Assembly (NCBI GenBank): GCA_002404115.1
Contig: DHJB01000011.1
Span: 1 to 31,478 of the forward strand
Length of the DNA stretch: 31,478 bases
DNA from: Microbacteriaceae bacterium UBA4731
GTDB lineage: Bacteria > Actinomycetota > Actinomycetes > Actinomycetales > Microbacteriaceae
Direction of reading: 5' to 3'
How positions within the stretch are numbered: position 1 is the first letter of the stretch; each line of letters opens with the position of its first letter. Positions 23,558-31,478 of this stretch are shown here, in pieces. A program made the position numbers and the translations under genes. The notes beneath the pieces are model-generated. The model was not told where the DNA came from, searched no databases, and saw only the letters and a list, made by a program, of their open reading frames with translations.

Positions 23558-24952
23558 ATGACCGACGGAACTCTTCGGAACGTGGCCGTGGTGCTGGCCG
23601 GCGGCGTTGGCGTACGTGTTGGACTCGGCATACCCAAGCAGCTGATCAAGATTGCCGGCAAGGCGATCGTGGAGCACACCCTCGAGGCGCTCAACAACAA
23701 TGACCTCATCGACGAGGTCATCGTCATGATGAACGCCGCGGCGATCGGCGAGCTGGATCCCCTCCGCGGCGACCCGCGGTTCACCAAGCTCACCCAGATC
23801 CTGCCCGGCGGCGCCTCGCGCAACGACACGACGCAGCTCGCGCTCGCCGCGCTCCCCGCCGACGAGTGCAACGTGCTCTTCCATGACGCCGTGCGGCCTT
23901 TCCTCGACGATCGCATCATCGAGGACTGTGTCGCCGCCCTGCAGAGCTACGAGGCCGTTGACACCGCGATCCCGTCGGCCGACACGATCATCGAGGTCGA
24001 CGAGAACGACTGCATATCGGGCATCCCCCCTCGGGGCCGGCTTCGCCGGGGCCAGACGCCGCAGGGATTCCGGGTCTCCGTCATCCGCAAGGCCTACGAA
24101 CTGGCCAACCAGGACCCTGACTTCGCGGCGACCGACGACTGCGGAGTGGTCTTCAAATACCTCCCCGACGTGCCGATCTATGTCGTCGAAGGCACGCCGC
24201 AGAACATGAAGGTCACCGAGCCGCTCGATATTCACATCGCGGACAAAATCTTCCAGCTGCAGACGGCAAACGTCGGTGCGGCACTCGCCAGCGGCGAAAC
24301 CGTGGATCTCACGGGCACGTCCATTGTCATTTTCGGCGGCAGCTACGGCATCGGCGAAAGCATCGGCCGGCTCGCCGGCGCGTCCGGCGCCACCGTGCAC
24401 TCCTTCAGCCGCTCAGAGACCGGAACCGACGTCGGCTCGAGGAAGGACGTGCGGAAGGCTCTCGCCCTGGCCGCCAAGCGGTCCGGACGGATCGACTACG
24501 TCATCGTCACGGCCGGCGTCCTCACCATCTCACCGCTGACCCAGACGCCGAAGCGGCAGCTGAAGCAGACCCTCAAGACCAACCTGCTCGGCCCGGCCCA
24601 GATCGCCCAGGAGGCCTTCCCGTACCTGGAGGAGACCTCGGGGCAGATCCTCTACTTCACGTCGAGTTCGTACACCCGCGGCCGCGCCGGCTACAGCCTG
24701 TACTCAGCCACCAAGGCCGGCATCGTCAACCTCACCCAGGCCCTCGCCGATGAATGGAACGAGGTCGGCGTCCGCGTCAACTGCATCAACCCGCAGCGGA
24801 CGCGCACCCCCATGCGAGAGAACGCTTTCGGCCATGAGCCGCCGGAGACGCTGCTCGACCCGGAGTACGTCGCCGAGGTGTGCCTCCACGTGCTGACGTC
24901 GACCCTGACCGGTCAGATCGTCGATGTGCAGGTCAACCGCGCCCCTCGCTGA
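23558..24952 (+). CDS. Bifunctional cytidylyltransferase/SDR oxidoreductase (CDP-ribitol synthesis, Bcs1/TarI-TarJ type)
   Basis: A 464-residue two-domain enzyme. Residues 8-235 form an IspD/TarI-like cytidylyltransferase: VVLAGGVGVRVGLGIPKQL with K27, HDAVRP (109-114), QTPQGF (166-171), TDD (192-194) and NMKVTEP (216-222). Residues 250-464 form a short-chain dehydrogenase with GGSYGIG (260-266) and the catalytic YSATK (Y382, K386). This order matches Haemophilus Bcs1/Acs1, which reduces ribulose-5-phosphate and activates the ribitol-5-phosphate as CDP-ribitol. The ATG at 23558 has AAAGGA ten bases upstream. The stop is two bases from the end of the convergent coiled-coil gene. The product would feed a polyol-phosphate polymer; a related polyol is possible. 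Confidence 0.9.
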   Translation: MTDGTLRNVAVVLAGGVGVRVGLGIPKQLIKIAGKAIVEHTLEALNNNDLIDEVIVMMNAAAIGELDPLRGDPRFTKLTQILPGGASRNDTTQLALAALPADECNVLFHDAVRPFLDDRIIEDCVAALQSYEAVDTAIPSADTIIEVDENDCISGIPPRGRLRRGQTPQGFRVSVIRKAYELANQDPDFAATDDCGVVFKYLPDVPIYVVEGTPQNMKVTEPLDIHIADKIFQLQTANVGAALASGETVDLTGTSIVIFGGSYGIGESIGRLAGASGATVHSFSRSETGTDVGSRKDVRKALALAAKRSGRIDYVIVTAGVLTISPLTQTPKRQLKQTLKTNLLGPAQIAQEAFPYLEETSGQILYFTSSSYTRGRAGYSLYSATKAGIVNLTQALADEWNEVGVRVNCINPQRTRTPMRENAFGHEPPETLLDPEYVAEVCLHVLTSTLTGQIVDVQVNRAPR

Positions 24953-24954
24953 GG

Positions 24955-25194
24955 TCAGGCGTCGGTCTGGGGCACCGCGAGGCGCTCGAAGACGAGGTCG
25001 TACAGCTCGGCGATGCGCAGGCTGTCCTTCCTCAGTTCGTCGATCTCGAGCCGAAGTTCCCGCACCTCGTTCTCGTAGGAGAGCACGCGCGGGATGAGCC
25101 CGTCGCTCTCCTCGCTCGCGTGGATGAGCGTGGTCAAAACCGTGGCCGCGCGCGGAGCAAAGCGCGTGAGCAGACGGCCGAAAAAATTCTCCAT
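24955..25194 (-). CDS. Small coiled-coil protein (DUF6752-like)
   Basis: A 79-residue hydrophilic protein. Residues about 40-68 (YENEVRELRLEIDELRKDSL then RIAELYDLVFERL) form a heptad-like coiled coil. The N-terminus (MENFFGRLLTRFAPRAATVL) is amphipathic and basic. The ATG follows the stop of the LicD-methyltransferase gene by 8 bases, and its AAGGA ribosome site overlaps that TAA stop, so the two are translationally coupled. It resembles the small DUF6752 proteins that accompany actinobacterial surface-glycan genes, though I name that family from memory. A structural or adaptor role with the upstream enzyme is inferred. Confidence 0.75.
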   Translation of the reverse strand: MENFFGRLLTRFAPRAATVLTTLIHASEESDGLIPRVLSYENEVRELRLEIDELRKDSLRIAELYDLVFERLAVPQTDA

Positions 25195-25202
25195 GGTGTT
25201 CC

Positions 25203-26759
25203 TTAATCGCCTGGGGAGGCACTGTATGAGTCGAGTGACAGCGTGACTGTCGCTGTCTTCCTTCTACCGTTCTTCGTTCTGCGCGAACCCGTCGTCACGA
25301 CGTCAACCGCGAGCCTGTGCTTCCCGGCCTCCTCGCGAAGCCAGGTCAGGGGCAGGTGCCAGGTTTCCGGCTTATCCCCGCGGTAGTGCCGGGTCGAAAA
25401 ATTGGTGTCGAACGTCGCGAACGCGTGGGCACGCTCGGTGAGCACCAGGCGAAGGAAGAGGAAGACGTTCCCTCTTCCCTCCTTGGTGAGGCCCTCGAGG
25501 ACATGTTGCAGGTTGAAATGCCACGGCCGCCCCGACTTCACGAGTTCGGCACCGAACTCGAGCAAACGCCGCCGGTCGTACAGGTTGAGGTACCGGAGGT
25601 CGAAAGACGAATCCGTTGCCGCGCGGGCCAGGGCCAGTGCCCGGTAGCTGTAGTCGACTCCGATCACGTCATGCCCGTGTTCCGCGATGACCTCGGCGTT
25701 GATCGCCGTGCCGCAGCCCAGGTCCACCACGGGGACCGATCGGGGAAGCGCCCGCGAGAGCGCCCTGAGGTGAGACGCGTCCCCGTCGGCTCGAAGCCGT
25801 TCGTCGACCCTGGCGTACTCGGTTTCCCAGTACACCCGGTTCATGTTCTGGCTGCCGAACCAGTTCTCGAACCGGCGACGAGTCGCCAGCGGGGTCACGA
25901 AATGGAAGGACGGATCGGGTGTTTCCCAGTGGGGGCCGTAACAGGCCGCCAACCAGTCGGCAGGCACGGCCGGAGCGGGGAAGGGCACTCCGGCGATCTC
26001 CATCGTCTTCACGGGGACGAGAGACGACCGGGGCACGGGGGTGCGCACGTGGAAAGGCTGGCAGAAATCCTCGTTGCGATAAAACGCGCTGAAGATGTCG
26101 ATGTAGTGGTCCGTTTCGCCCGTGTCGAAGAGGAACATCACCTGCAGGTGAGCGGTGCTGTGCCTGACGACCACGTAGCCGAGCGCGTGGAGCCGATCCT
26201 CGAGGCGGAAGCTCTCCAGGGACAGGTCTGACGGATGCGACTGCTCGAACAAGATGGACAGGTCGATGTCGTCGTCGTGCGGCAGCAGGTTGGCGCGGCG
26301 GACCGCGCCGAGCAGGGTGCCGCTGGTGATGCTGACGACGTAGCCGAGGTCGTGCAGCTGGTCGGCGAGTACTTTGGCGCGCGAGATCAGCCGCTCGGTC
26401 ATCCCCGAACTGTCACCCTCGAGCGACGCGCCCATGCGCTGCCACTTGTTGACGGCGAGCCACCGTCCCTGCGCGTTCGTCACTTCGATCGGAGCGGACG
26501 AGCCACCGATCTGCACGTCCGCCTCGGCGACAACGGCCTCGGTGGCGGAATCCCGAACGCTCACCGTGGCACGACCCTTGAGATAGGGAACCAGTGCCGC
26601 CGGCCACCGCAAGTGGATGCGACCATCGGGCGCGGGAGCCGGAGGCGTCGTGGACCAGACCCTGTGGTCGTTCAGGAGAACGTCGATGCTGCCGGGAAGC
26701 GCGGAGCTCTCACCGGCAATGATCAAGGATCGTTTGGTCACAACAAGACTCTCGGTCAA
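25203..26759 (-). CDS. LicD-family phosphotransferase fused to a class I SAM methyltransferase
   Basis: About 518 residues. Residues 125-300 form a LicD/fukutin-like nucleotidyl- or phospho-transferase domain: SGTLLGAVRRANLLPHDDDI (147-166 region) with the metal-binding HDDDID, and DHYIDIF (218-224). Residues about 305-515 form a Rossmann methyltransferase with VVDLGCGTAINAEVI (motif I, 344-358) and HDVIGVDYS. The first ~100 residues are beta-rich and unassigned. The start is set at TTG 26759 (GAGG six bases upstream); GTG 26741 is the alternative. A TTGACA box lies at 26804-26799. LicD proteins add phosphocholine or similar groups to glycans. The fused methyltransferase may modify the same substituent; the actual substrate is unknown. 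Confidence 0.85.
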   Translation of the reverse strand: MTESLVVTKRSLIIAGESSALPGSIDVLLNDHRVWSTTPPAPAPDGRIHLRWPAALVPYLKGRATVSVRDSATEAVVAEADVQIGGSSAPIEVTNAQGRWLAVNKWQRMGASLEGDSSGMTERLISRAKVLADQLHDLGYVVSITSGTLLGAVRRANLLPHDDDIDLSILFEQSHPSDLSLESFRLEDRLHALGYVVVRHSTAHLQVMFLFDTGETDHYIDIFSAFYRNEDFCQPFHVRTPVPRSSLVPVKTMEIAGVPFPAPAVPADWLAACYGPHWETPDPSFHFVTPLATRRRFENWFGSQNMNRVYWETEYARVDERLRADGDASHLRALSRALPRSVPVVDLGCGTAINAEVIAEHGHDVIGVDYSYRALALARAATDSSFDLRYLNLYDRRRLLEFGAELVKSGRPWHFNLQHVLEGLTKEGRGNVFLFLRLVLTERAHAFATFDTNFSTRHYRGDKPETWHLPLTWLREEAGKHRLAVDVVTTGSRRTKNGRRKTATVTLSLDSYSASPGD

Positions 26760-26953
26760 GATCCTCCTCGGCAACACGCATCCGGTACGACGCGGCTGTG
26801 TCAACTGTACGCGACCGCACCGGGCCCTCTCCGGGTTCCCGGGGGTCATCGTGTTAGCGTTGTGCACGCTATTGCCGCCGTGTCGGCGCCAACGCCGTTC
26901 ACGTCGGGCACGACGTTCGCCAGTTCTCCGTTGCAAAGGTTCCCATTACTCGC
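26760..26953. promoter_or_regulatory. Divergent promoter region of the LicD-fusion and polymerase genes
   Basis: 194 bases without a gene. A perfect TTGACA (26804-26799, minus strand) faces the LicD-fusion gene, about 40 bases before its start, with a weak -10 counterpart. For the plus-strand gene TAGCGT (26855-26860) is a possible -10 box. The AAAGG at 26936-26940 is too far from the ATG to be a convincing ribosome site. Confidence 0.4.
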
Positions 26954-28669
26954 ATGAGCAAAACGTCTTCCCCGCCGCCTGCCGCCAGAGGTTCGTTCGT
27001 CTTACGGTTCTTCAAGGCCGCCGGTGACGGGCTCATCGCGAACCTGCTCGCCATCGCGGGCCTCTGCGTCGCGCTCGGCGGATACCCCAGGTGGGTCACA
27101 CTCGTTCTCGCCGGCCTGGCGCTCGCGCTGACGTTCGCCTTCGCCGCGCGAGTCGGTTCGGAGATTCTCTGGTCCGCCCGGCCGACCGGGTCATTCATCC
27201 TCCCCCGCGCCGCAGTGGTCATCGCGGTGTCGGTGGAGTTCGCACGCGTTGGCGCCGACCGGCCGTGGCTGTGGCTCGCCACCGGACTGCTGGCGCTGCT
27301 CATTGTGATGGAAACGAGCGTCGGCAGGGTCGCCAGGGGTGCGATTCCCTACTCGGCGAACCTTCCCGGCATCCAGGTGCGGAACAAGGCCGTCTTCAGC
27401 GCCGGCCTGGTCTTTCCGATCAACAGCGTGGCGATCCTCGTGTTCGCCGCGCTCGTCATGGCCGGCGCGCCGGTGTTCTGGCTGCTGGCGGTCCCCATCC
27501 TGGTCGCGATCCCGAGTGCGATCAGCCTGTACGACGGCATCCTGCGGATCCGCGCCCGACGGGTGGCCGAACAACGCCTGACCCAGGTGCTGACCGAGTA
27601 TGGCCCGGTCTTCGCCCTGCACTGGGACGGCCCCAGCGGCGTGGCTTATCAAATCGCCATGTGGATGCCGTTCCTCGAGCGCCTGGGCAAGAGGTTCATC
27701 GTGATCGTGCGCAACCCGGCGACGTTCGATTCGGTCGTCGCGATGACGAACTTCCCGGTCCTTCTCCGCAAGGAGCCGATTGATATGGACCCCCTGGCCA
27801 CTCCGTCCCTGAAGGCGGCGTTCTACGTCAACACGGCCACGAAGAACATGCACTTCGTGCGTCTGGCCCACATCACGCACATTCAGCTCAACCATGGCGA
27901 CAGTGACAAAGCGCCCAGCTACAGTCCCGTCTTCCGGATGTTCGACAAGAACTTCGTCGCCGGGCAGGCCGCCATCGATCGCTTCGCCGCGCACGATGTG
28001 CACGTGCCGCGGGAGGCTTTCTCCATCGTCGGCCGCCCGCAGGTCGAGTCAATCCGAGTCGGAGACGGGCCGATCTCCGCTGTGGCCGAGAAGACGGTGC
28101 TCTACGCGCCCACCTGGGCCGGCTTCCACACCGACTCCAACTACTCCTCCCTGCGCCGCGGCTTCGACATCATTTCGGCGCTGCTCGACCAGGGCTGCAG
28201 GGTCATCTTCCGCCCGCACCCGTACACGGACCGCAGCGAGTCCCTGGCCCACGAGTCACATCGAATCAAGAAACTCCTGGAGCACGATTCGACCTCCTCC
28301 GGGCGCGAACACCTCTTCGGCCGCCGGGCCGAGAGCGAGATGAGCATCGTCGAGTGCTTCAACGCCTCCGACGCGCTCGTGGCCGACGTCTCCAGTGTGG
28401 TGCCCGATTTCCTCTACTCGGAGAAGCCCTTCGCGATGACGGCGATGCTGGCCGCGCCCGCCGCGTTCGCGGAAGAGTTCCCCATTGCCAAGGCCGCGTA
28501 CGTCATCACCTCCAACCTCTCCAACCTCACCGAATGCGTGGGCAGCCTGCTCGGACCTGACCCTCTCGCCGGCGTGCGTCGCGATCTCAAGACGTATTAC
28601 CTGGGCGACTTCCCCGCGGAGAATTATGCGGACGCATTCCTCACGGAGGCCGGCAGGTACCTGGAGTAG
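26954..28669 (+). CDS. CDP-glycerol/ribitol polyol-phosphate transferase (TagF/TarL-like) with N-terminal membrane domain
   Basis: A 571-residue protein. Residues 25-195 contain about six hydrophobic segments (for example LIANLLAIAGLCVALGG, WLATGLLALLIVM and VFWLLAVPILVAIPSAISLY). Residues about 215-570 match the CDP-glycerol glycerophosphotransferase domain: LNHGDSDKAPSYSPVFRMFD (313-331) with the conserved HGD, TVLYAPTWAG (381-390), VIFRPHP (417-423), and DALVADVSSVVPDFLYSEKP near 470-490. Such enzymes polymerise polyol-phosphate chains at the cytoplasmic face from CDP-polyols. With a CDP-ribitol synthase gene 2 kb upstream, a poly(ribitol phosphate)-type product is likely. The large membrane domain is unusual, as TagF is a peripheral protein. 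Confidence 0.87.
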   Translation: MSKTSSPPPAARGSFVLRFFKAAGDGLIANLLAIAGLCVALGGYPRWVTLVLAGLALALTFAFAARVGSEILWSARPTGSFILPRAAVVIAVSVEFARVGADRPWLWLATGLLALLIVMETSVGRVARGAIPYSANLPGIQVRNKAVFSAGLVFPINSVAILVFAALVMAGAPVFWLLAVPILVAIPSAISLYDGILRIRARRVAEQRLTQVLTEYGPVFALHWDGPSGVAYQIAMWMPFLERLGKRFIVIVRNPATFDSVVAMTNFPVLLRKEPIDMDPLATPSLKAAFYVNTATKNMHFVRLAHITHIQLNHGDSDKAPSYSPVFRMFDKNFVAGQAAIDRFAAHDVHVPREAFSIVGRPQVESIRVGDGPISAVAEKTVLYAPTWAGFHTDSNYSSLRRGFDIISALLDQGCRVIFRPHPYTDRSESLAHESHRIKKLLEHDSTSSGREHLFGRRAESEMSIVECFNASDALVADVSSVVPDFLYSEKPFAMTAMLAAPAAFAEEFPIAKAAYVITSNLSNLTECVGSLLGPDPLAGVRRDLKTYYLGDFPAENYADAFLTEAGRYLE

Positions 28670-28699
28670 GTGCCCGCACAGGGCAGACTGGACAGCACG

Positions 28700-30565
28700 A
28701 TGACATCATCAGCCGCACGCACCAGAACCATCCAGAACGTGGTCTTCCCGTCCGACCATGCGACCGAGACGCTCCCGCTGTACGTCGATCTGCCGCAGGC
28801 CGGCGCGGTCGACATCCTGGCGCGCGGCCGCGCGGTGTTCCAGCCGGGCACGACCGCGTCCTTCTCCACCTACTTCAATGCCTTCCCGGCCGCGTATTGG
28901 CAGAAATGGACGATCGCGCGCTCGGTGACCCTCCGCCTGGACACCCTGGGCACCGGGTCCATCACCGTCATGCGCTCGAACCAGCAGGGCGAGGCACGGG
29001 CCGCATTCACCCGCGACGTGTCCGGGGCGACCACATCCACGTTCGACCTGCCCGTCAGCGGTTTCGATGAGGGCGGCTGGTACTGGTTCGACCTGCACGC
29101 CGAAGAGCGGCTGGAGGTCACGGCAGGGTCCTGGCAGGTGCCGGACGCGCCGGTGACGGCAGGCAAACTGTCCATCGCCACCACGACGTTCAACAAGCCG
29201 GACTACTGCGTGGCGACGCTCCGCACCCTCGCCGACAGCCCGGAACTGCTCAAGGAGATCGACCGGATCTTCATCATCGACCAGGGCACCCGGAAGGTCG
29301 CGGACGAAGCCGGCTTCGCCGAGGTCGCGGCGCGGCTCGGCGACCAGCTGGAGATCGTCATCCAGCCGAACCTGGGTGGCTCAGGTGGGTTCTCCAGGGG
29401 CATGGCCGAAACCCTGAACCGCGACGACTCTGGGTTCGTCCTGCTGCTCGACGATGACGTCGAGATCGAGCCGGAGAGCATCCTGCGTGCGGTGCGCTTC
29501 GCGCGCCTGTGCGCCACACCGACCATCGTCGGCGGTCACATGCTCGACCTCGGCGACCGGTCCGTGCTGCACGCCTTCAGCGAAGTCGTCGATCTGGGCA
29601 CGTTCATGTGGGGTCCGCCGGACCGCGCCCACGAACGACACGACTTCCGCGAATCCCCTCTGCGGTCCACGCCGTGGATGCATCGCCGCGAGGACAGCGA
29701 CTTCAACGGCTGGTGGATGTGCCTCATCCCCACGAGCGTCGTTCGTCGAATCGGCCTTGCCCTCCCGGTGTTCATCAAGTGGGACGACGCCGAGTACGGG
29801 CTGCGCGCACGCGAGGCCGGTTTTCCGACGGTGTCGCTTCCGGGGTCGGCGCTGTGGCACATTTCGTGGATCGACAAGGACGACACGCTCGACTGGCAGG
29901 CCTATTTCCACGCCAGGAACCGGCTGGTGGCAGCCCTGCTGCACTCTCCGACACCCGGCGGCGGCTCCCTGCTGAACGAGTACCGCAAGCAGGATCTCAA
30001 GCACCTGCTCTCGATGCAGTACTACCCCGTCACCCTGCGGCACCAGGCGCTCCGCGATGTGCTCGCCGGCCCGGGCCGACTCCACGAGACCCTGCCCACG
30101 ACACTCGGCGAGCTTCGAGCCGCGGCTGCGTCGTTCCCGGAGATGCGCGTCTACGCACCCGGCACGGCCCCCACGACCAACGAGGGGAAGCGGGCGTACC
30201 TGTCCACCGACGGCAAGGGGCCACGAGGCGTGGCGCTCCTGCTCTTCACCGCGCGAGCCGCTCTCCGGCACCTGTTCGCGACGCCGTCGCCCGAGAACGT
30301 CACCCGGCCCCAGCTCGAACTGAGCAAGCGTGATGCCACCTGGTGGCGGGTGCCCGCGCTCGACAGCGCCCTCATCGACAGCGCCGACGGCAAGGGTTCG
30401 TCCTGGTACACCCGCAACCCAGCGCAATTCCGTTCGCTGTGGTGGCAGAGCCTGCGCCTGCACCGCCGGCTCGCCCGGAACTGGGACGCCCTCCAGCGGC
30501 AGTACCGCGACGAGGCGGCTCAGATCACCTCCGTCGAGGCGTGGGAGAAGACCTTCCGTCCGTGA
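28700..30565 (+). CDS. GlfT2-like galactofuranosyltransferase
   Basis: A 621-residue processive-type GT2 enzyme, close in length and order to mycobacterial GlfT2. Residues about 12-150 form the N-terminal beta-sandwich. The GT-A core follows: IATTTFNKPDYC (159-170), IIDQGTRKV, QPNLGGSGGFSRGMAETLNR (222-241), the metal-binding DDD (251-253), NGWWMCLIP, WDDAEYGLRAREAGF (361-375; the catalytic-acid region of GlfT2) and the histidine of LWHISW. The C-terminal ~200 residues are helical. The family transfers galactofuranose from UDP-Galf to growing galactan. The ATG lies 30 bases after the polymerase stop; a GTG at 28670 is an alternative start. The adjacent convergent mutase gene makes the donor. 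Confidence 0.92.
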   Translation: MTSSAARTRTIQNVVFPSDHATETLPLYVDLPQAGAVDILARGRAVFQPGTTASFSTYFNAFPAAYWQKWTIARSVTLRLDTLGTGSITVMRSNQQGEARAAFTRDVSGATTSTFDLPVSGFDEGGWYWFDLHAEERLEVTAGSWQVPDAPVTAGKLSIATTTFNKPDYCVATLRTLADSPELLKEIDRIFIIDQGTRKVADEAGFAEVAARLGDQLEIVIQPNLGGSGGFSRGMAETLNRDDSGFVLLLDDDVEIEPESILRAVRFARLCATPTIVGGHMLDLGDRSVLHAFSEVVDLGTFMWGPPDRAHERHDFRESPLRSTPWMHRREDSDFNGWWMCLIPTSVVRRIGLALPVFIKWDDAEYGLRAREAGFPTVSLPGSALWHISWIDKDDTLDWQAYFHARNRLVAALLHSPTPGGGSLLNEYRKQDLKHLLSMQYYPVTLRHQALRDVLAGPGRLHETLPTTLGELRAAAASFPEMRVYAPGTAPTTNEGKRAYLSTDGKGPRGVALLLFTARAALRHLFATPSPENVTRPQLELSKRDATWWRVPALDSALIDSADGKGSSWYTRNPAQFRSLWWQSLRLHRRLARNWDALQRQYRDEAAQITSVEAWEKTFRP

Positions 30566-30570
30566 CGCGG

Positions 30571-31478
<908 letters not shown>

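Noticed and set aside
24704..25222. 172-codon minus-strand frame overlapping the coiled-coil gene
   Set aside because: It overlaps both the SDR domain of the synthase and the coiled-coil gene in another frame and has a shadow-type composition.

Overview
The window is about 31.5 kb of high-GC DNA. The sequence suggests an actinobacterium, most likely of the family Microbacteriaceae (the Cryobacterium/Leifsonia neighbourhood). This placement is an inference from high GC with strong third-position bias, a WhiB-family gene, a glycosyltransferase/DUF5719 pair beside it, a moxR/DUF58/SpoIIM/RDD locus, GlfT2 and UDP-galactopyranose mutase, and many gene starts that look leaderless. I see no rRNA, tRNA, CRISPR array, prophage or recognisable transposase gene.

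Layout. (1) 1-3942: 3' end of a MoxR AAA+ ATPase gene, a DUF58 protein, then a divergent pair of a SpoIIM-type membrane protein and an RDD membrane protein. (2) 4028-10143, all on the minus strand: galE, a WhiB regulator, a very large membrane glycosyltransferase and a DUF5719 surface protein. (3) 10216-11408: a 45-residue membrane microprotein, missed by length-filtered gene finding, divergent from a GlxA/AraC-type regulator. (4) 11409-12790: an AbiEi-HTH/DUF559 nuclease-like gene bracketed by two copies of a palindromic element whose third copy lies at 1961-2043. (5) 12791-15846: manA and a CoA-disulfide-reductase/rhodanese fusion with a CsoR/CstR-like operator over its promoter. (6) 15921-23269: two tandem O-antigen-ligase-type proteins, an acyltransferase-3/SGNH protein with no canonical start codon, and a secreted lysozyme-like protein with repeats. 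(7) 23558-31478: a cell-surface polymer locus with a CDP-ribitol synthase fusion, a DUF6752-like coiled-coil protein, a LicD-methyltransferase fusion, a membrane-anchored polyol-phosphate polymerase, GlfT2-like galactofuranosyltransferase and UDP-galactopyranose mutase (cut by the window end).

How the genes fit together. Most genes serve the cell envelope. GalE and Glf would supply UDP-galactofuranose for the GlfT2-like enzyme. The Bcs1-like fusion would make CDP-ribitol for the CDP-polyol phosphotransferase, the LicD-type protein could add a phospho-substituent, ManA links to mannose or GDP-sugar supply, and the ligases and acyltransferase could assemble and acylate surface glycans. Together they suggest a galactofuranose plus polyol-phosphate surface polymer, which is an inference.

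I found no single clearly new molecular system. The least ordinary signals are the palindromic repeat families, the repeat-bracketed AbiEi/DUF559 gene, the sulfur-responsive-looking operator with no adjacent regulator, the start-codon puzzle of the acyltransferase and the microprotein beside the GlxA regulator.
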